Source: Microlunatus panaciterrae (GTDB taxonomy: Bacteria > Actinomycetota > Actinomycetes > Propionibacteriales > Propionibacteriaceae). Taken from it: a stretch of DNA of 64,000 nt. Below are positions 34,921-42,393 of this stretch, one piece after another. The notes below the pieces were generated by a model that saw only the letters and a program-made list of their open reading frames with translations, had not been told where the DNA came from and made no database searches. The translations under genes were made by a program, and so were the position numbers. The stretch's first letter is position 1. Every line of letters starts with the position of its first letter. The stretch spans positions 1,178,001 through 1,242,000 of the forward strand of contig NZ_JAFBCF010000001.1 of the NCBI RefSeq assembly GCF_016907535.1, read 5' to 3'.

Positions 34921-35510
34921 GATTTAACCCCCCGAAGTGTGTGTTGGAACCGACTTGGCCACATTCAATACCTAATCGATGTTTCGCCACAAGACCCAAT
35001 TTTCGGTCCTCAAGGTTGGGCATCTGAGATGGCCGTAACCCCTGTTCCTGTCGCCCGTCGGGGGGCACATCGACTCGATCAGCAACGATGCGATGAGCCT
35101 CGACTGGCCCGGCCGAGGGTATGCGAGAGGAAGGTGGAGATCTGTGAAGTGGCGAGTAGACAGCCCGCGCCAACCCAGTGTTTGTGCTGCTCGGGCCTTG
35201 GACCGTGCAGTGGCCACAACTGAGATTGAGAAGGCAAAGGCGGTTCGCATAGGTGCGAGGACCGGCCCGCAGCGAGCGCTAGCGAGCGAGGGCACGGACC
35301 GCAGCGCGGCGAGCGCAGCGAGCCGCTTGAACGAGTAAGGAAAGTTTTCACGGCCACGTTATTCAGGTGTCTGTGCTCCGTCGGGTGATGTGCGACAGTG
35401 ATGTCCGCCAGCTGATGTGCGACATCGGCCGGCGCGTTTCTCGCTTCCGTATTCTGGCCCCAGCCGACTGTCGACAGCGCAGGTGCGGCAGGTGCGGTTT
35501 CTGGCGTGGG
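34921..35510. other. Long non-coding gap at the left edge of the accessory zone
   Basis: 590 bp without a credible gene. It contains an AT-rich leader upstream of the secreted-protein gene, a low-complexity (GCGAGC)n-like stretch at about 35268-35330 (AGCGAGCGCTAGCGAGCGAG type) and the IS21-like end motifs at 35386-35424. Several 60-110 codon open frames cross it on both strands, but none has a ribosome binding site or recognisable product. Confidence 0.6.
35386..35424. repeat. Paired TGATGTGCGACA motifs (IS21-like left end remnant)
   Basis: TGATGTGCGACA occurs at 35386-35397 and 35413-35424, 27 bp apart, with a weaker GTGATGTCCG between. The reverse complement TGTCGCACATCA, also with a second weaker copy 25 bp further, lies at 37257-37293. 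Multiple short repeats at both ends in inverted orientation are typical of IS21-family elements, but no transposase is left. Confidence 0.5.
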
Positions 35511-35960
35511 CTAATGGTAGGGGTCGGTGACTTCGCGGAGGGCCTCGAGGATGCGGCGTAGCTGGAGAATGCGCCGAGGGCCGAGGTGTCGCGCCCATTC
35601 GGCTTCCACCTCTGCGACGGTGGCGGCCGCAGCCTCGACCGCGGCGGCACCTCGAGGGGCGACACAGATGAGCCGGGCCCGTGCGTCACTCGGATCGGGA
35701 ACGCGCGTGACATACCCGGCGCGCTCGAGCTCCTCGACTAGGCCGCTGGCAGCCTGCTTGCTGACCTGGGCCTGTTCGGCGAGGTCGGTGAGCCGGGATC
35801 CTTCGGGCCTGATCCGTTGGAAGATGCGGCCTCGCGCGACCGTGATGTCCTCGAACCCGGCCTTAGCCAGCGTCTCGAACACCCGATTCTCCAACGCCCG
35901 GTAAGGGATGAAGAGTAGGACACCAAGGTTGAGACTCTCGCTGCTACTCGCCTCCGACAC
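35511..35960 (-). CDS. MarR family transcriptional regulator
   Basis: 149 aa winged-helix protein. The recognition region is SRLTDLAEQAQVSKQAASGLVEELERAGYVTRVPDPSDARARLICVAPRG (about residues 53-102), including the DxRxR-like wing (DPSDARARL). GTG 35960 follows AAGGGG by 4 bp, so it is preferred over the longer ATG frame, which would cross the operator. It diverges from a DinB/maleylpyruvate-isomerase-like gene and probably binds the GTCAGGAATCCTGAC palindrome between them. Confidence 0.85.
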   Translation of the reverse strand: MSEASSSESLNLGVLLFIPYRALENRVFETLAKAGFEDITVARGRIFQRIRPEGSRLTDLAEQAQVSKQAASGLVEELERAGYVTRVPDPSDARARLICVAPRGAAAVEAAAATVAEVEAEWARHLGPRRILQLRRILEALREVTDPYH

Positions 35961-35979
35961 GACTACCCCTTGACATCTA

Positions 35980-35994
35980 GTCAGGAATCCTGAC
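35980..35994. promoter_or_regulatory. 15-bp palindromic operator GTCAGGA-A-TCCTGAC
   Basis: Perfect inverted repeat with 7-bp arms in the 90-bp space between the divergent marR and mycothiol-type isomerase genes. Centre and length fit a MarR dimer site, so autoregulation and control of the plus-strand genes are likely. Confidence 0.65.
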
Positions 35995-36050
35995 AACATT
36001 GGTCATGAAAGTGTACCGGTTTTGCAGAGCATGTGTCGGGGAGTGTCACG

Positions 36051-36716
36051 ATGGGGCCTGACGAGAGCTGGCAGCTGATCCAGGAGCACCGGCTGGCCAT
36101 CGCCGATCTGCTCAAGCTCCTCACACCGGAGGAGTGGGAGCAAGCGTCGTTGTGCACGGGCTGGCGGGTGCGGGACGTCGCCGCGCACCTGGCCCTGGGA
36201 ACCTCCGCACCCCCCGTAGTGGCGATGATCCGCGAGGCAGTGCGGGCTCGTGGGAACTTCGACCGCCTGAACCACGATCTGGCGGTGCGGCACGCCCAAC
36301 GGCCGACCAGCGCGATCACGACCGAACTACAGCACAACGCCGGATCCCGAGACCTGCCTGCGGTGACCAACTACCACAACATCGTGTTCGACGTCTTGGT
36401 CCACGGTCAGGACATCGCCATCCCCCTGAACAAGACTCTGCGGTTCTCCGAGGATGCCGGCTTGGCGGCGGCAGAAAACCTCTGGCGGCTGCGGTGGCCC
36501 TGGTCCACGCAGCGGCGGTTTCGCGGCCTCTCCTTCAGAGCCACCGACACTGACTGGTCCGCCGGCGCTGGCCCTGAAGTGCGAGGCCCCATCCGCAACC
36601 TCCTGCTCGTCCTCGCCGGCCGCCCAGCCGGACTACCTGAACTCACCGGCGACGCCCTACCAGAACTCACAGGCCGCATCACCGCCACCCGGCGCCAGCC
36701 AGTCGACAGGACCTAA
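36051..36716 (+). CDS. Maleylpyruvate isomerase-like (mycothiol-dependent, DinB-fold) protein
   Basis: 221 aa. The N-terminal helix bundle has SLCTGWRVRDVAAHLAL (about residues 34-50), the metal-binding MDMPI_N motif with His47. The second part has TNYHNIVFDVLVHGQDIAIPL (about 107-127), giving further His ligands. This is the TIGR03083 kind of actinobacterial mycothiol-dependent enzymes. Substrate unknown. ATG 36051 with GGGGAG 7 bp upstream. MarR control suggests a detoxification role. Confidence 0.82.
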   Translation: MGPDESWQLIQEHRLAIADLLKLLTPEEWEQASLCTGWRVRDVAAHLALGTSAPPVVAMIREAVRARGNFDRLNHDLAVRHAQRPTSAITTELQHNAGSRDLPAVTNYHNIVFDVLVHGQDIAIPLNKTLRFSEDAGLAAAENLWRLRWPWSTQRRFRGLSFRATDTDWSAGAGPEVRGPIRNLLLVLAGRPAGLPELTGDALPELTGRITATRRQPVDRT

Positions 36717-36778
36717 CCCCAGACCCGCAGACGCCACCTTTCGCCACCACTGCAGTTACTCTCAGTTAGGAGTTCGAC

Positions 36779-37093
36779 ATGGCCTACGGCATCACTACTC
36801 ACGTCCCCTTCCCGATCGAGATGTACGACGCGGTGCACGCCGAGATGCTGGCGCGGGTAGGGACCGACGTGGACGGTCTGCTTCTGCACATCGGCCGCGC
36901 CGCCGAAGACGGCTTCGAAGTCGTGGAGGTGTGGGAGTCCCGTGACCACTACGACCGCTACAACCGCGAGCTGGTCGAACCCCTCATCGCCGAGCTGGCT
37001 GGCGCCGAGGGCCCAGCGTCCGCGGGCAGCCAGCAGATCGACGAATTCGAGGTCCGTGGCTTGGTCATCCCCCGCGGGGGCGTCAGCCTTTGA
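36779..37093 (+). CDS. Hypothetical protein, 104 aa (possible dimeric alpha+beta barrel)
   Basis: I do not recognise a named family. MAYGITTHVPFPIEMYDAVHAEMLARVGTDVDGLLLHIGRAAEDGFEVVEVWESRDHYDRYNRELV reads like a small ferredoxin-like alpha+beta barrel (antibiotic biosynthesis monooxygenase-type), with the usual pattern of W-E-S following a strand. TTAGGAG precedes ATG 36779. It lies 62 bp after the isomerase-like gene and is probably part of the same MarR-controlled unit. Confidence 0.7.
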   Translation: MAYGITTHVPFPIEMYDAVHAEMLARVGTDVDGLLLHIGRAAEDGFEVVEVWESRDHYDRYNRELVEPLIAELAGAEGPASAGSQQIDEFEVRGLVIPRGGVSL

Positions 37094-37256
37094 TTCGATC
37101 CGCCGAGGGCCAAGAGCAAGCGCGCCGACACCACGACGCCGCCGACGGCAATGACACTGAGCTGCAATGCTGCACTACCCGACGACCTCTGGCTGAGACT
37201 CTCCGTGACGCCCAGGCCGACCGGTTCCGAGGGTCCCACCAGTTTCCTAGCCCAGG

Positions 37257-37293
37257 TGTCGCACATCAGGCGGCCGAGGAACGTGGCACATCA
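37257..37293. repeat. Paired TGTCGCACATCA motifs (IS21-like right end remnant)
   Basis: TGTCGCACATCA at 37257-37268 and a weaker TGGCACATCA at 37284-37293. They are inverted relative to the pair at 35386-35424, so the two pairs bracket the 1.9-kb MarR/isomerase/104-aa module. The surrounding 37094-37378 gap holds no gene. Confidence 0.5.
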
Positions 37294-37378
37294 GTTGCCG
37301 GATGACACGTTGTGCAGGTGTCATTTGGTTGGCTCGCCGGGTGGCTTGGTGAGGTCGGGCGCCTCGCATGCTCGTGCT

Positions 37379-37973
37379 GTGAGCCACCAAGAAGCGCGCT
37401 CGTGGCGCATCCACGATGAACAGGATCTTGGCGCGTTCGGGCGCGGAACCCTTAAGCGCGTATCCGTGGACTTGCCGGATGGCTCGAGTTTCGACCAGTA
37501 CGTGATCGTGCTTCCTGAGGCCGTTGTGGTCGCTGCGGTTAACGCGGCCGGCTCAATACTCATGGTGCGACGACACCGGTTTATCGTCGAACAATGGGTG
37601 TGGGAGTTACCCGGCGGGTACGTCGATGAGGGCGAGGACCTGGAAGCGGCAGCCGTTCGAGAGCTAGAGGAGCCCCGACCTTCGGCGAGCCGGTCCAGTC
37701 CTTCAAGAGACGGGGTGGCGTCGGGCCCGCGCTGAGCACCTCCTCACGTTCCAGCCAATGGTCGGAAGCGCCGATTCGGCAAATCACGTGTACGCCGCCT
37801 ACGACTGCGAACCCACGGGAAGTGAGATCGACATCAACGAAGGTGTCGAGATCCGGCGGATCAGCCTGGACGAAGCGTCATCGATGATGGGGTCAGGTGA
37901 GATAGTTGGTGCCGCATCGGTGTTGGCCATCAGCGAGCTGATCGCCAGGGCAGCTACTAGACGGCCGCGCTAA
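37379..37973 (+). pseudogene. Nudix hydrolase gene interrupted by a 34-bp insertion in the Nudix box
   Basis: The first part (from GTG 37379) reads through LKRVSVDLPDGSSFDQYVIVLP to ELPGGYVDEGEDLEAAAVRELEE and then goes out of frame (stop 37733-37735). The second part, in another frame, gives ETGWRRARAEHLLTFQPMVGSAD and continues to 37973. Removing 37673-37706 (34 bp, between GAG codons) restores a perfect Nudix box GX5EX7REUXEEXGU and one ORF of about 187 codons of the ADP-ribose pyrophosphatase type. The product as it stands would be inactive. A sequencing or assembly artefact is less likely than an indel of this size. Confidence 0.85.
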
Positions 37974-38059
37974 GGGCCGGCGCGAGCGCCTCGTCGAGCG
38001 AAGCCAGCTCAGCCGAGCCTCGCAGCGGTGCCAAGGTCGCTCGGAAGTCACGCCAGTGC
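37974..38059. other. Short non-coding stretch between two pseudogenes
   Basis: About 90 bp with no recognisable coding content. It may hold decayed 5' sequence of the recombinase gene that follows. Confidence 0.4.
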
Positions 38060-38508
38060 TTGACCACCCCGATGCGACCGAAGCGGCGCGGCGGAACGTC
38101 CCGCCTCTCGCCCTACGGCACAGTCGCGATCAAGGTCGGCAAGTCTTCTAGCCCCACGGGCGCAGATCAATGGCCTCATTCGCCTCTCCCAGTGGTAGAG
38201 CTAGTAATCGCCCTAACGTCGGGGAAGGGCCCCGACGATCTGATGTTCACGAGCCCCGATGGCGAGCCGATCCGGCTGCCGAACTGGCGGGTCGGGCTAC
38301 TGCGCATGCCGGTCTGTCCGGGCTGGCTCCACACGATCTTCGGCACACCGCGGCCTCGTTGACCATTGCGTCGGGAGCATCGGTCAAAGGGGTGCAGCGG
38401 ATGCTCGGCAACCACGAGGCGGCGATGACCCTCAACGTCTACGCTTCCCAGATCGAGGACGATCTTGACCATGCCTTCGACCGAGTCGCCACTGCCCCCG
38501 GCTCTTAA
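38060..38508 (+). pseudogene. Decayed tyrosine recombinase (phage-type integrase), C-terminal part
   Basis: One frame gives VVELVIALTSGKGPDDLMFTSPDGEPIRLPNWR, the core-domain segment before the catalytic box. A second frame gives LAPHDLRHTAASLTIASGASVKGVQRMLGNHEAAMTLNVYA, holding the HxLRH box II and the catalytic Tyr. The frames do not join: a deletion or frameshift separates them near 38290-38330, and the N-terminal half and the first catalytic Arg are absent. It lies 84 bp from the 3' end of tRNA-Arg, where integrases of tRNA-targeting elements usually sit. Confidence 0.85.
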
Positions 38509-38545
38509 TGCCTCGGCGGTCCCGAGCACGATGAGAAGCATGCGC

Positions 38546-38566
38546 GCCCTTCGACAGGCTCAGGGC
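38546..38566. repeat. Single REP-like repeat
   Basis: One full copy (CCCTTCGACAGGCTCAGGG with flanking G and C) between the recombinase remnant and tRNA-Arg. Confidence 0.95.
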
Positions 38567-38591
38567 ACGGAAATTACTTCGATGCAATATG

Positions 38592-38664
38592 CGCCCCCAG
38601 CAGGATTCGAACCTGCGACACAAGGTTTAGGAAACCTTTGCTCTATCCCCTGAGCTATGGGGGC
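38592..38664 (-). tRNA. tRNA-Arg (anticodon CCU)
   Basis: 73 nt on the minus strand. Acceptor GCCCCCA/TGGGGGC, D-stem GCTC/GAGC, anticodon stem AAGGT/ACCTT with loop TTCCTAA (anticodon CCT), variable loop GTGTC and T-arm GCAGG-TTCGAAT-CCTGC all pair. The 3' CCA is not encoded. Its 3' end points toward the recombinase remnant, so it is a likely former attachment site. Confidence 0.96.
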
Positions 38665-38761
38665 CGTGACCGGTAGACAGGGTATCGGTCGGGTTGACCC
38701 AGCGTCGAACCCGGCCAACCTGGGTAGGGTCTGAAGTGAAACCGACGGAGGGGACGGAACG

Positions 38762-39271
38762 ATGAACGCCACTGAGCTGTTGCTCGATGCGTACGGCAGG
38801 ATCCGCGAGCAGGTGCACGCAGCCGTGAAGGGGGTGCATCCGGAGGAACTGGCCCATCGTCCGACGCCGCACTCCAACAGCATCGCCTGGCTGATCTGGC
38901 ACCTCACCCGGGTTCAGGACGATCACATCGCCGACGTGGCCGAGTTGGAGCAGGTGTGGACCGCCGACGGCTGGTTCGAGCGTTTCGACCTCCCGTTCGA
39001 CCCCTCGGCCACCGGCTACGGCCAGAGTCCGGCGGAGGTGGCGTCGGTCCAGGTCGAGTCGGGCGCGCTGCTCACCGGGTACTTCGACGCGGTGTACGAC
39101 CAGACGATCGCCTTTCTGCGCACCCTCAACGACCATGACCTCGACCGCGTCGTCGACACCAACTGGGACCCGCCGGTGACCCTGGGCGTACGCCTGGTCA
39201 GCGTGCTCGACGACGATCTGGAGCACGTCGGGCAGGCGGCCTTTGTACGCGGGATGCTCAAGGAGCAGTAG
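38762..39271 (+). CDS. DinB family protein (DUF664, mycothiol-transferase-like)
   Basis: 169 aa four-helix-bundle protein. PHSNSIAWLIWHLTRVQDDHIADVAE (about residues 36-61) has the first metal-binding His (His49), and LEHVGQAAFVRGML (about 154-167) the third. Enzymes of this type use mycothiol or bind nickel or zinc, but the substrate is unknown. ATG 38762 with GGAGGGGACGG 4 bp upstream. Starts about 100 bp after the 5' end of the divergent tRNA-Arg. Confidence 0.88.
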   Translation: MNATELLLDAYGRIREQVHAAVKGVHPEELAHRPTPHSNSIAWLIWHLTRVQDDHIADVAELEQVWTADGWFERFDLPFDPSATGYGQSPAEVASVQVESGALLTGYFDAVYDQTIAFLRTLNDHDLDRVVDTNWDPPVTLGVRLVSVLDDDLEHVGQAAFVRGMLKEQ

Positions 39272-39273
39272 CA

Positions 39274-39361
39274 CGCCCTTCGACAGGCTCAGGGCACGGG
39301 GTGAGGCTCGGGGCACGCCCTTCGACAGGCTCAGGGCGCGGGGTGAGGCTCAGGGCACGGG
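39274..39361. repeat. REP-like repeat cluster
   Basis: Two full copies of CCCTTCGACAGGCTCAGGG alternate with half copies (GGGGTGAGGCTCGGGGCACG and similar). The cluster lies directly after the DinB gene and before the thioredoxin gene, which is convergent. Confidence 0.93.
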
Positions 39362-39375
39362 TTACCTGGACAGCA

Positions 39376-39406
39376 GACACCCCCGAGGTGATTCCTCCGG
39401 GGTGTC
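39376..39406 (-). terminator. Hairpin terminator downstream of thioredoxin gene
   Basis: GACACCCC-C-GAGG pairs with CCTC-C-GGGGTGTC around the loop TGATT, 12 pairs with one internal mismatch. The stem starts 8 bp after the trx stop codon. There is no strong T-run, as is common in high-GC actinobacteria. Confidence 0.65.
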
Positions 39407-39413
39407 AGGTGAG

Positions 39414-39803
39414 TCAGGCTTGGGGCTGCTCGCCGTCCTGCTGGGCCTGGAGCTTGGCGACCTCGGCGTGCACGGCCTCCATATCGAGGCCCTTGACGGC
39501 GTCCACGACCTCCTTGAGCGCCGGTCCGGGGAGGGCGCCGGCCTGGTTGAAGACCAGGACACCCTCACGGAAGGCCATCAGCGTCGGGATGCCCTCGATG
39601 CCGAGGGCGGCCGACAGCTCCTGGTTCTGGTCGGTGTCCAGCTTGGCGAAGACGATCTCCGAGTGCTCCTCGGACTCCTTCTCGAAGATCGGGCCGAAGC
39701 GCTTGCACGGCTGGCACCAGTCGGCCCAGAAGTCGACCAGCACGATGTCATTGTCGGCGATCGTCTTTTCGAAGTTCTCGGTGCTGATTTCGAGGGTTGC
39801 CAT
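39414..39803 (-). CDS. Thioredoxin
   Basis: 129 aa. ATG 39803 (MATLEISTENFEKTI) has AGGAG 8-9 bp upstream. The active site is WCQPC (Cys30, Cys33) in place of the classical WCGPC. The cis-Pro is in GIEGIPTLMAF (about residue 74). An extra 20-residue C-terminal helix (VHAEVAKLQAQQDGEQPQA) follows the thioredoxin fold. The Gln in CXXC should shift redox potential relative to Trx1; function as a general disulfide reductase is likely but unproven. Confidence 0.9.
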   Translation of the reverse strand: MATLEISTENFEKTIADNDIVLVDFWADWCQPCKRFGPIFEKESEEHSEIVFAKLDTDQNQELSAALGIEGIPTLMAFREGVLVFNQAGALPGPALKEVVDAVKGLDMEAVHAEVAKLQAQQDGEQPQA

Positions 39804-39852
39804 AGAGCGTTCTCCTGTTCGGGGCGCATTGATGTGGGAGTCGCAGCCGACT

Positions 39853-39882
39853 GCCATATCGACTACCAGTGACTGTAACCAA
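39853..39882 (-). promoter_or_regulatory. Possible promoter of the thioredoxin gene
   Basis: On the minus strand, TTGGTT (39882-39877) and TATGGC (39858-39853) are separated by 18 bp, placing a transcription start about 40 bp before ATG 39803. Match to the -35/-10 consensus is moderate. Confidence 0.35.
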
Positions 39883-39930
39883 CCCTCCGGCCGGGGTATT
39901 CCGCCGTCGACCGACCCCAGCCACACTCAG

Positions 39931-40704
39931 CTATTTGATGGCCACCAGCCGACGCATCGGGATGCTGATCTCGACCGGACCCCGCTTGGCCACCCGATCC
40001 TCCAGGTGCTCGATCGCCGCCTCCACCCGCGACCATCGCGTCTGCGGCAGATATAGCGCCGACAGCATCAGCTCGGCATCGGCCCGTGACGTGACCGTGA
40101 AGCGATATTTCTCGCGGTTGTCCTCCACCTTTTTCAGCCCGTACAGCTCAAGGGTCCGAGCGAAACCCGCCAGCTCGACCGGGCCGGGAAACTGGGGTTT
40201 GGTCCGCAGCCGGGTGTTGAGCCGGGTCAGCACCCGCAGATCCTTCGGTGACAGCGGCCGCAGCGCCGGCGCGATCGCCGCCAGCACGCCGCCCGGGCGC
40301 AGCACCCGGGCGACCTCGGCCAACACCTCGCTCAGTGGGGTCACCACCACCAGCCCCATCGAGCTGATCACTGCATCCATGCTGTGGTCCGCGAACGGCA
40401 ACCGCAGCGCATCGGCCCGCACCCAGGGCCCGGGGCCACGTTCCTTGGCAAGGGCGAGCTCGTGCTCCGACAGGTCGAGACCGACCACCATCCGCCCGTT
40501 CTCCTGCAACTCGCGGGAGACCGGCCCCGATCCACAGGCCAGATCCAGAACGGTCTGGGCGTCGTGGGAGACGGCTCTGGCCAGCCAGCGGTACGGAGTG
40601 TGGTCACCCGACAGCGCCCGCGACAGCACCGCCTCCGCCACGCCGGCGCGTTGGCGGTGGAAGTCTGCCAGGTACTGCTTCCAGTTGATCTCTTCGTCAG
40701 CCAC
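39931..40704 (-). CDS. Class I SAM-dependent methyltransferase
   Basis: 257 aa. VLDLACGSGPVSREL (about residues 52-66) is SAM motif I, VVGLDLSEHELALAK (about 73-87) motif II, and RVLRPGGVLAAIAP (about 132-145) the post-motif. GTG 40704 with GGAGGAG 8 bp upstream is preferred. It lies 19 bp after ideR on the same strand and is probably co-transcribed. The methyl acceptor is unknown; the sequence is a generic Methyltransf_11 type. Confidence 0.82.
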   Translation of the reverse strand: MADEEINWKQYLADFHRQRAGVAEAVLSRALSGDHTPYRWLARAVSHDAQTVLDLACGSGPVSRELQENGRMVVGLDLSEHELALAKERGPGPWVRADALRLPFADHSMDAVISSMGLVVVTPLSEVLAEVARVLRPGGVLAAIAPALRPLSPKDLRVLTRLNTRLRTKPQFPGPVELAGFARTLELYGLKKVEDNREKYRFTVTSRADAELMLSALYLPQTRWSRVEAAIEHLEDRVAKRGPVEISIPMRRLVAIK

Positions 40705-40723
40705 CGCTATCTCTCCTCCGGGG

Positions 40724-41419
40724 TCAGATCCGGCTGACGAACAGGTGGGTCGACGCCTCCCGGTCGATCTCACAGCTGGGTGAGCCGGCCGCGGACAGCC
40801 GCACCCCGAGCCCGCCGAGCTCCGCGGTCACCTCCGCACCCGGCTGGATCCCGGCCTGGCGCAGCGTCCCCATCATCTCGACGTCCTTCTGGATCTCCTC
40901 GCTCATCCGCTGGATCACCACCCGCTGGCTGCCGCCGGCGGACGTGATCACCTCGAACAGCTGGTCGTTGCCGGCCCGGAACGGGTCCTCCGGCGAGCTG
41001 GAGCCGAGCTCCTCCAAGCCGGGAATCGGGTTGCCGTACGGGGACTCCGTCGGTGAGTTCAAAAGCTTGATCAGCCGCCGCTCCACATCCTCGGAGATGA
41101 CGTGCTCCCAGCGGCAGGCCTCCTCGTGCACCAGCTCCCACTCCAGCCCGATGACATCGATCAACAGCCGTTCGGCCAGCCGGTGCTTGCGCATCACCCG
41201 GGTCGCCCGCCCACGACCCTCGTCGGTGAGCTCCAGATGCCGGTCGCCCTGGACGCTGACGAGGCCGTCGCGCTCCATCCGTGCGACCGTCTGCGACACC
41301 GTCGGACCACTCTGATGCAGCCGCTCCGCGATCCTGGCCCGGAGCGGGACGATGCCCTCCTCCTCGAGCTCGAAGATGGTGCGGAGATACATCTCGGTGG
41401 TGTCGATCAGGTCGCTCAC
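40724..41419 (-). CDS. ideR: Iron-dependent repressor IdeR/DtxR
   Basis: 231 aa. Closely matches DtxR: DTTEMYLRTIFELEEEGIVPLRARIAERL..SGPTVSQTVARMERDGLV forms the DNA-binding domain. All metal ligands are present at the canonical positions: primary site Met10, Cys102, Glu105, His106; ancillary site His79, Glu83, His98. The C-terminal third is an SH3-like domain, less conserved here. It represses iron-uptake genes and activates storage genes when Fe(II) is bound. GTG 41419 with GGGAG upstream. Confidence 0.93.
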   Translation of the reverse strand: MSDLIDTTEMYLRTIFELEEEGIVPLRARIAERLHQSGPTVSQTVARMERDGLVSVQGDRHLELTDEGRGRATRVMRKHRLAERLLIDVIGLEWELVHEEACRWEHVISEDVERRLIKLLNSPTESPYGNPIPGLEELGSSSPEDPFRAGNDQLFEVITSAGGSQRVVIQRMSEEIQKDVEMMGTLRQAGIQPGAEVTAELGGLGVRLSAAGSPSCEIDREASTHLFVSRI

Positions 41420-41549
41420 GTTGTCATTCTCCCTTGGTTACCCAGATCCTGCAGGCGTGGCGCAGGCCGGTGCCCCGAGGGTAAGACTAGATCATCGGCC
41501 GCCAGCCACGGCCTCGTCAGGTGCCGGGCAGCAGCCCTTGGGCGACCGC

Positions 41550-42383
41550 TCAGGCGGTCAGCAACCGCAGCAGCCGGGCCACCTCGTCGGCCACGGCGTC
41601 TCGGGCAGGACCGAGGTATTTCCGGGTGTCGACCAGCTTCGGATCGGCGTCGAGCCGGGCCCGGACGGTGTCGGTGAACACCTTGTTCAGGTGGGTCGCG
41701 ATGTTGATCTTGGTCATCCCGGCTCGGACGGCCCGGACGATCTCCTCGTCCGGGACACCGGACGACCCGTGCAGCACCAGCGGCACCGGTACGGCCGCGC
41801 GCAGCTCGGCGATGAGGTCGAGGTCCAGCTTGGCGCTGCGCTCGGTCATTGCGTGGGAGGACCCGACTGCGACAGCCAGGGCGTCGATGCCGGTCTCCTG
41901 GACGAAGGCCAGCGCCTCGTCCGGTCGGGTGCGGGCGCCTGGGGCGTGCACACCATCCTTGCCACCGACCTCGCCGAGCTCGGCCTCCACGTCGACACCG
42001 GCCGCGTGACAGTGCCGCACCACCTCCGCGGTCGTGCTGACGTTTCGGTCATAGTCGAGGATGGAGCCGTCGTACATCACCGACGAGAAGCCGACCCGGA
42101 CCGCCTCAAACACCAGCTCGACTTTAGTCGCATGGTCAAGATGGACCACCACGTCGACCGACGACGCCCTGGCGATCGCCAACGTGGCGGCGCCGATCGG
42201 CGCCAACGCGCCGTGGTACTTGACGGCATTCTCGGAGATCTGCAGGACGACGGGCGCGGCCGCCTGCTCGGCACCGGCGACCAGCGCCTCGGCGTGCTCG
42301 ATGCTGATCACGTTGAACGCGCCGACTCCATGATGGCCGGCCTGTGCCGGCGCGAGCAGGTCGGTCAGTCGTACGAGTGCCAC
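41550..42383 (-). CDS. Class II fructose/tagatose-bisphosphate aldolase
   Basis: 277 aa. Zn ligands are in HLDHA (about residues 80-84), EAELGEVGG (about 131-139) and SHAM/VLHGSSGVPDE (about 172-205), and NIATHLNK near 224-231 binds phosphate. Short (under 300 aa) class II aldolases of this type include KbaY/GatY for tagatose-1,6-bisphosphate. As the last gene of the amino-sugar operon (10 bp after the deacetylase), a role in the AgaY/KbaY step is the best guess. Starts with GTG 42383. Confidence 0.87.
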   Translation of the reverse strand: MALVRLTDLLAPAQAGHHGVGAFNVISIEHAEALVAGAEQAAAPVVLQISENAVKYHGALAPIGAATLAIARASSVDVVVHLDHATKVELVFEAVRVGFSSVMYDGSILDYDRNVSTTAEVVRHCHAAGVDVEAELGEVGGKDGVHAPGARTRPDEALAFVQETGIDALAVAVGSSHAMTERSAKLDLDLIAELRAAVPVPLVLHGSSGVPDEEIVRAVRAGMTKINIATHLNKVFTDTVRARLDADPKLVDTRKYLGPARDAVADEVARLLRLLTA

Positions 42384-42393
42384 GCAGTTCCCT

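Noticed and set aside
35079-35598. Several 80-120 codon frames in the 34,921-35,510 gap
   Set aside because: They cross low-complexity GCGAGC repeats and IS-like ends, switch strand and lack initiation signals.
38592-38664. Search for a duplicated tRNA-Arg 3' end as attL/attR
   Set aside because: No second copy of the tRNA 3' segment was found by eye in the window, so no att site is annotated. A computed repeat search would be decisive.
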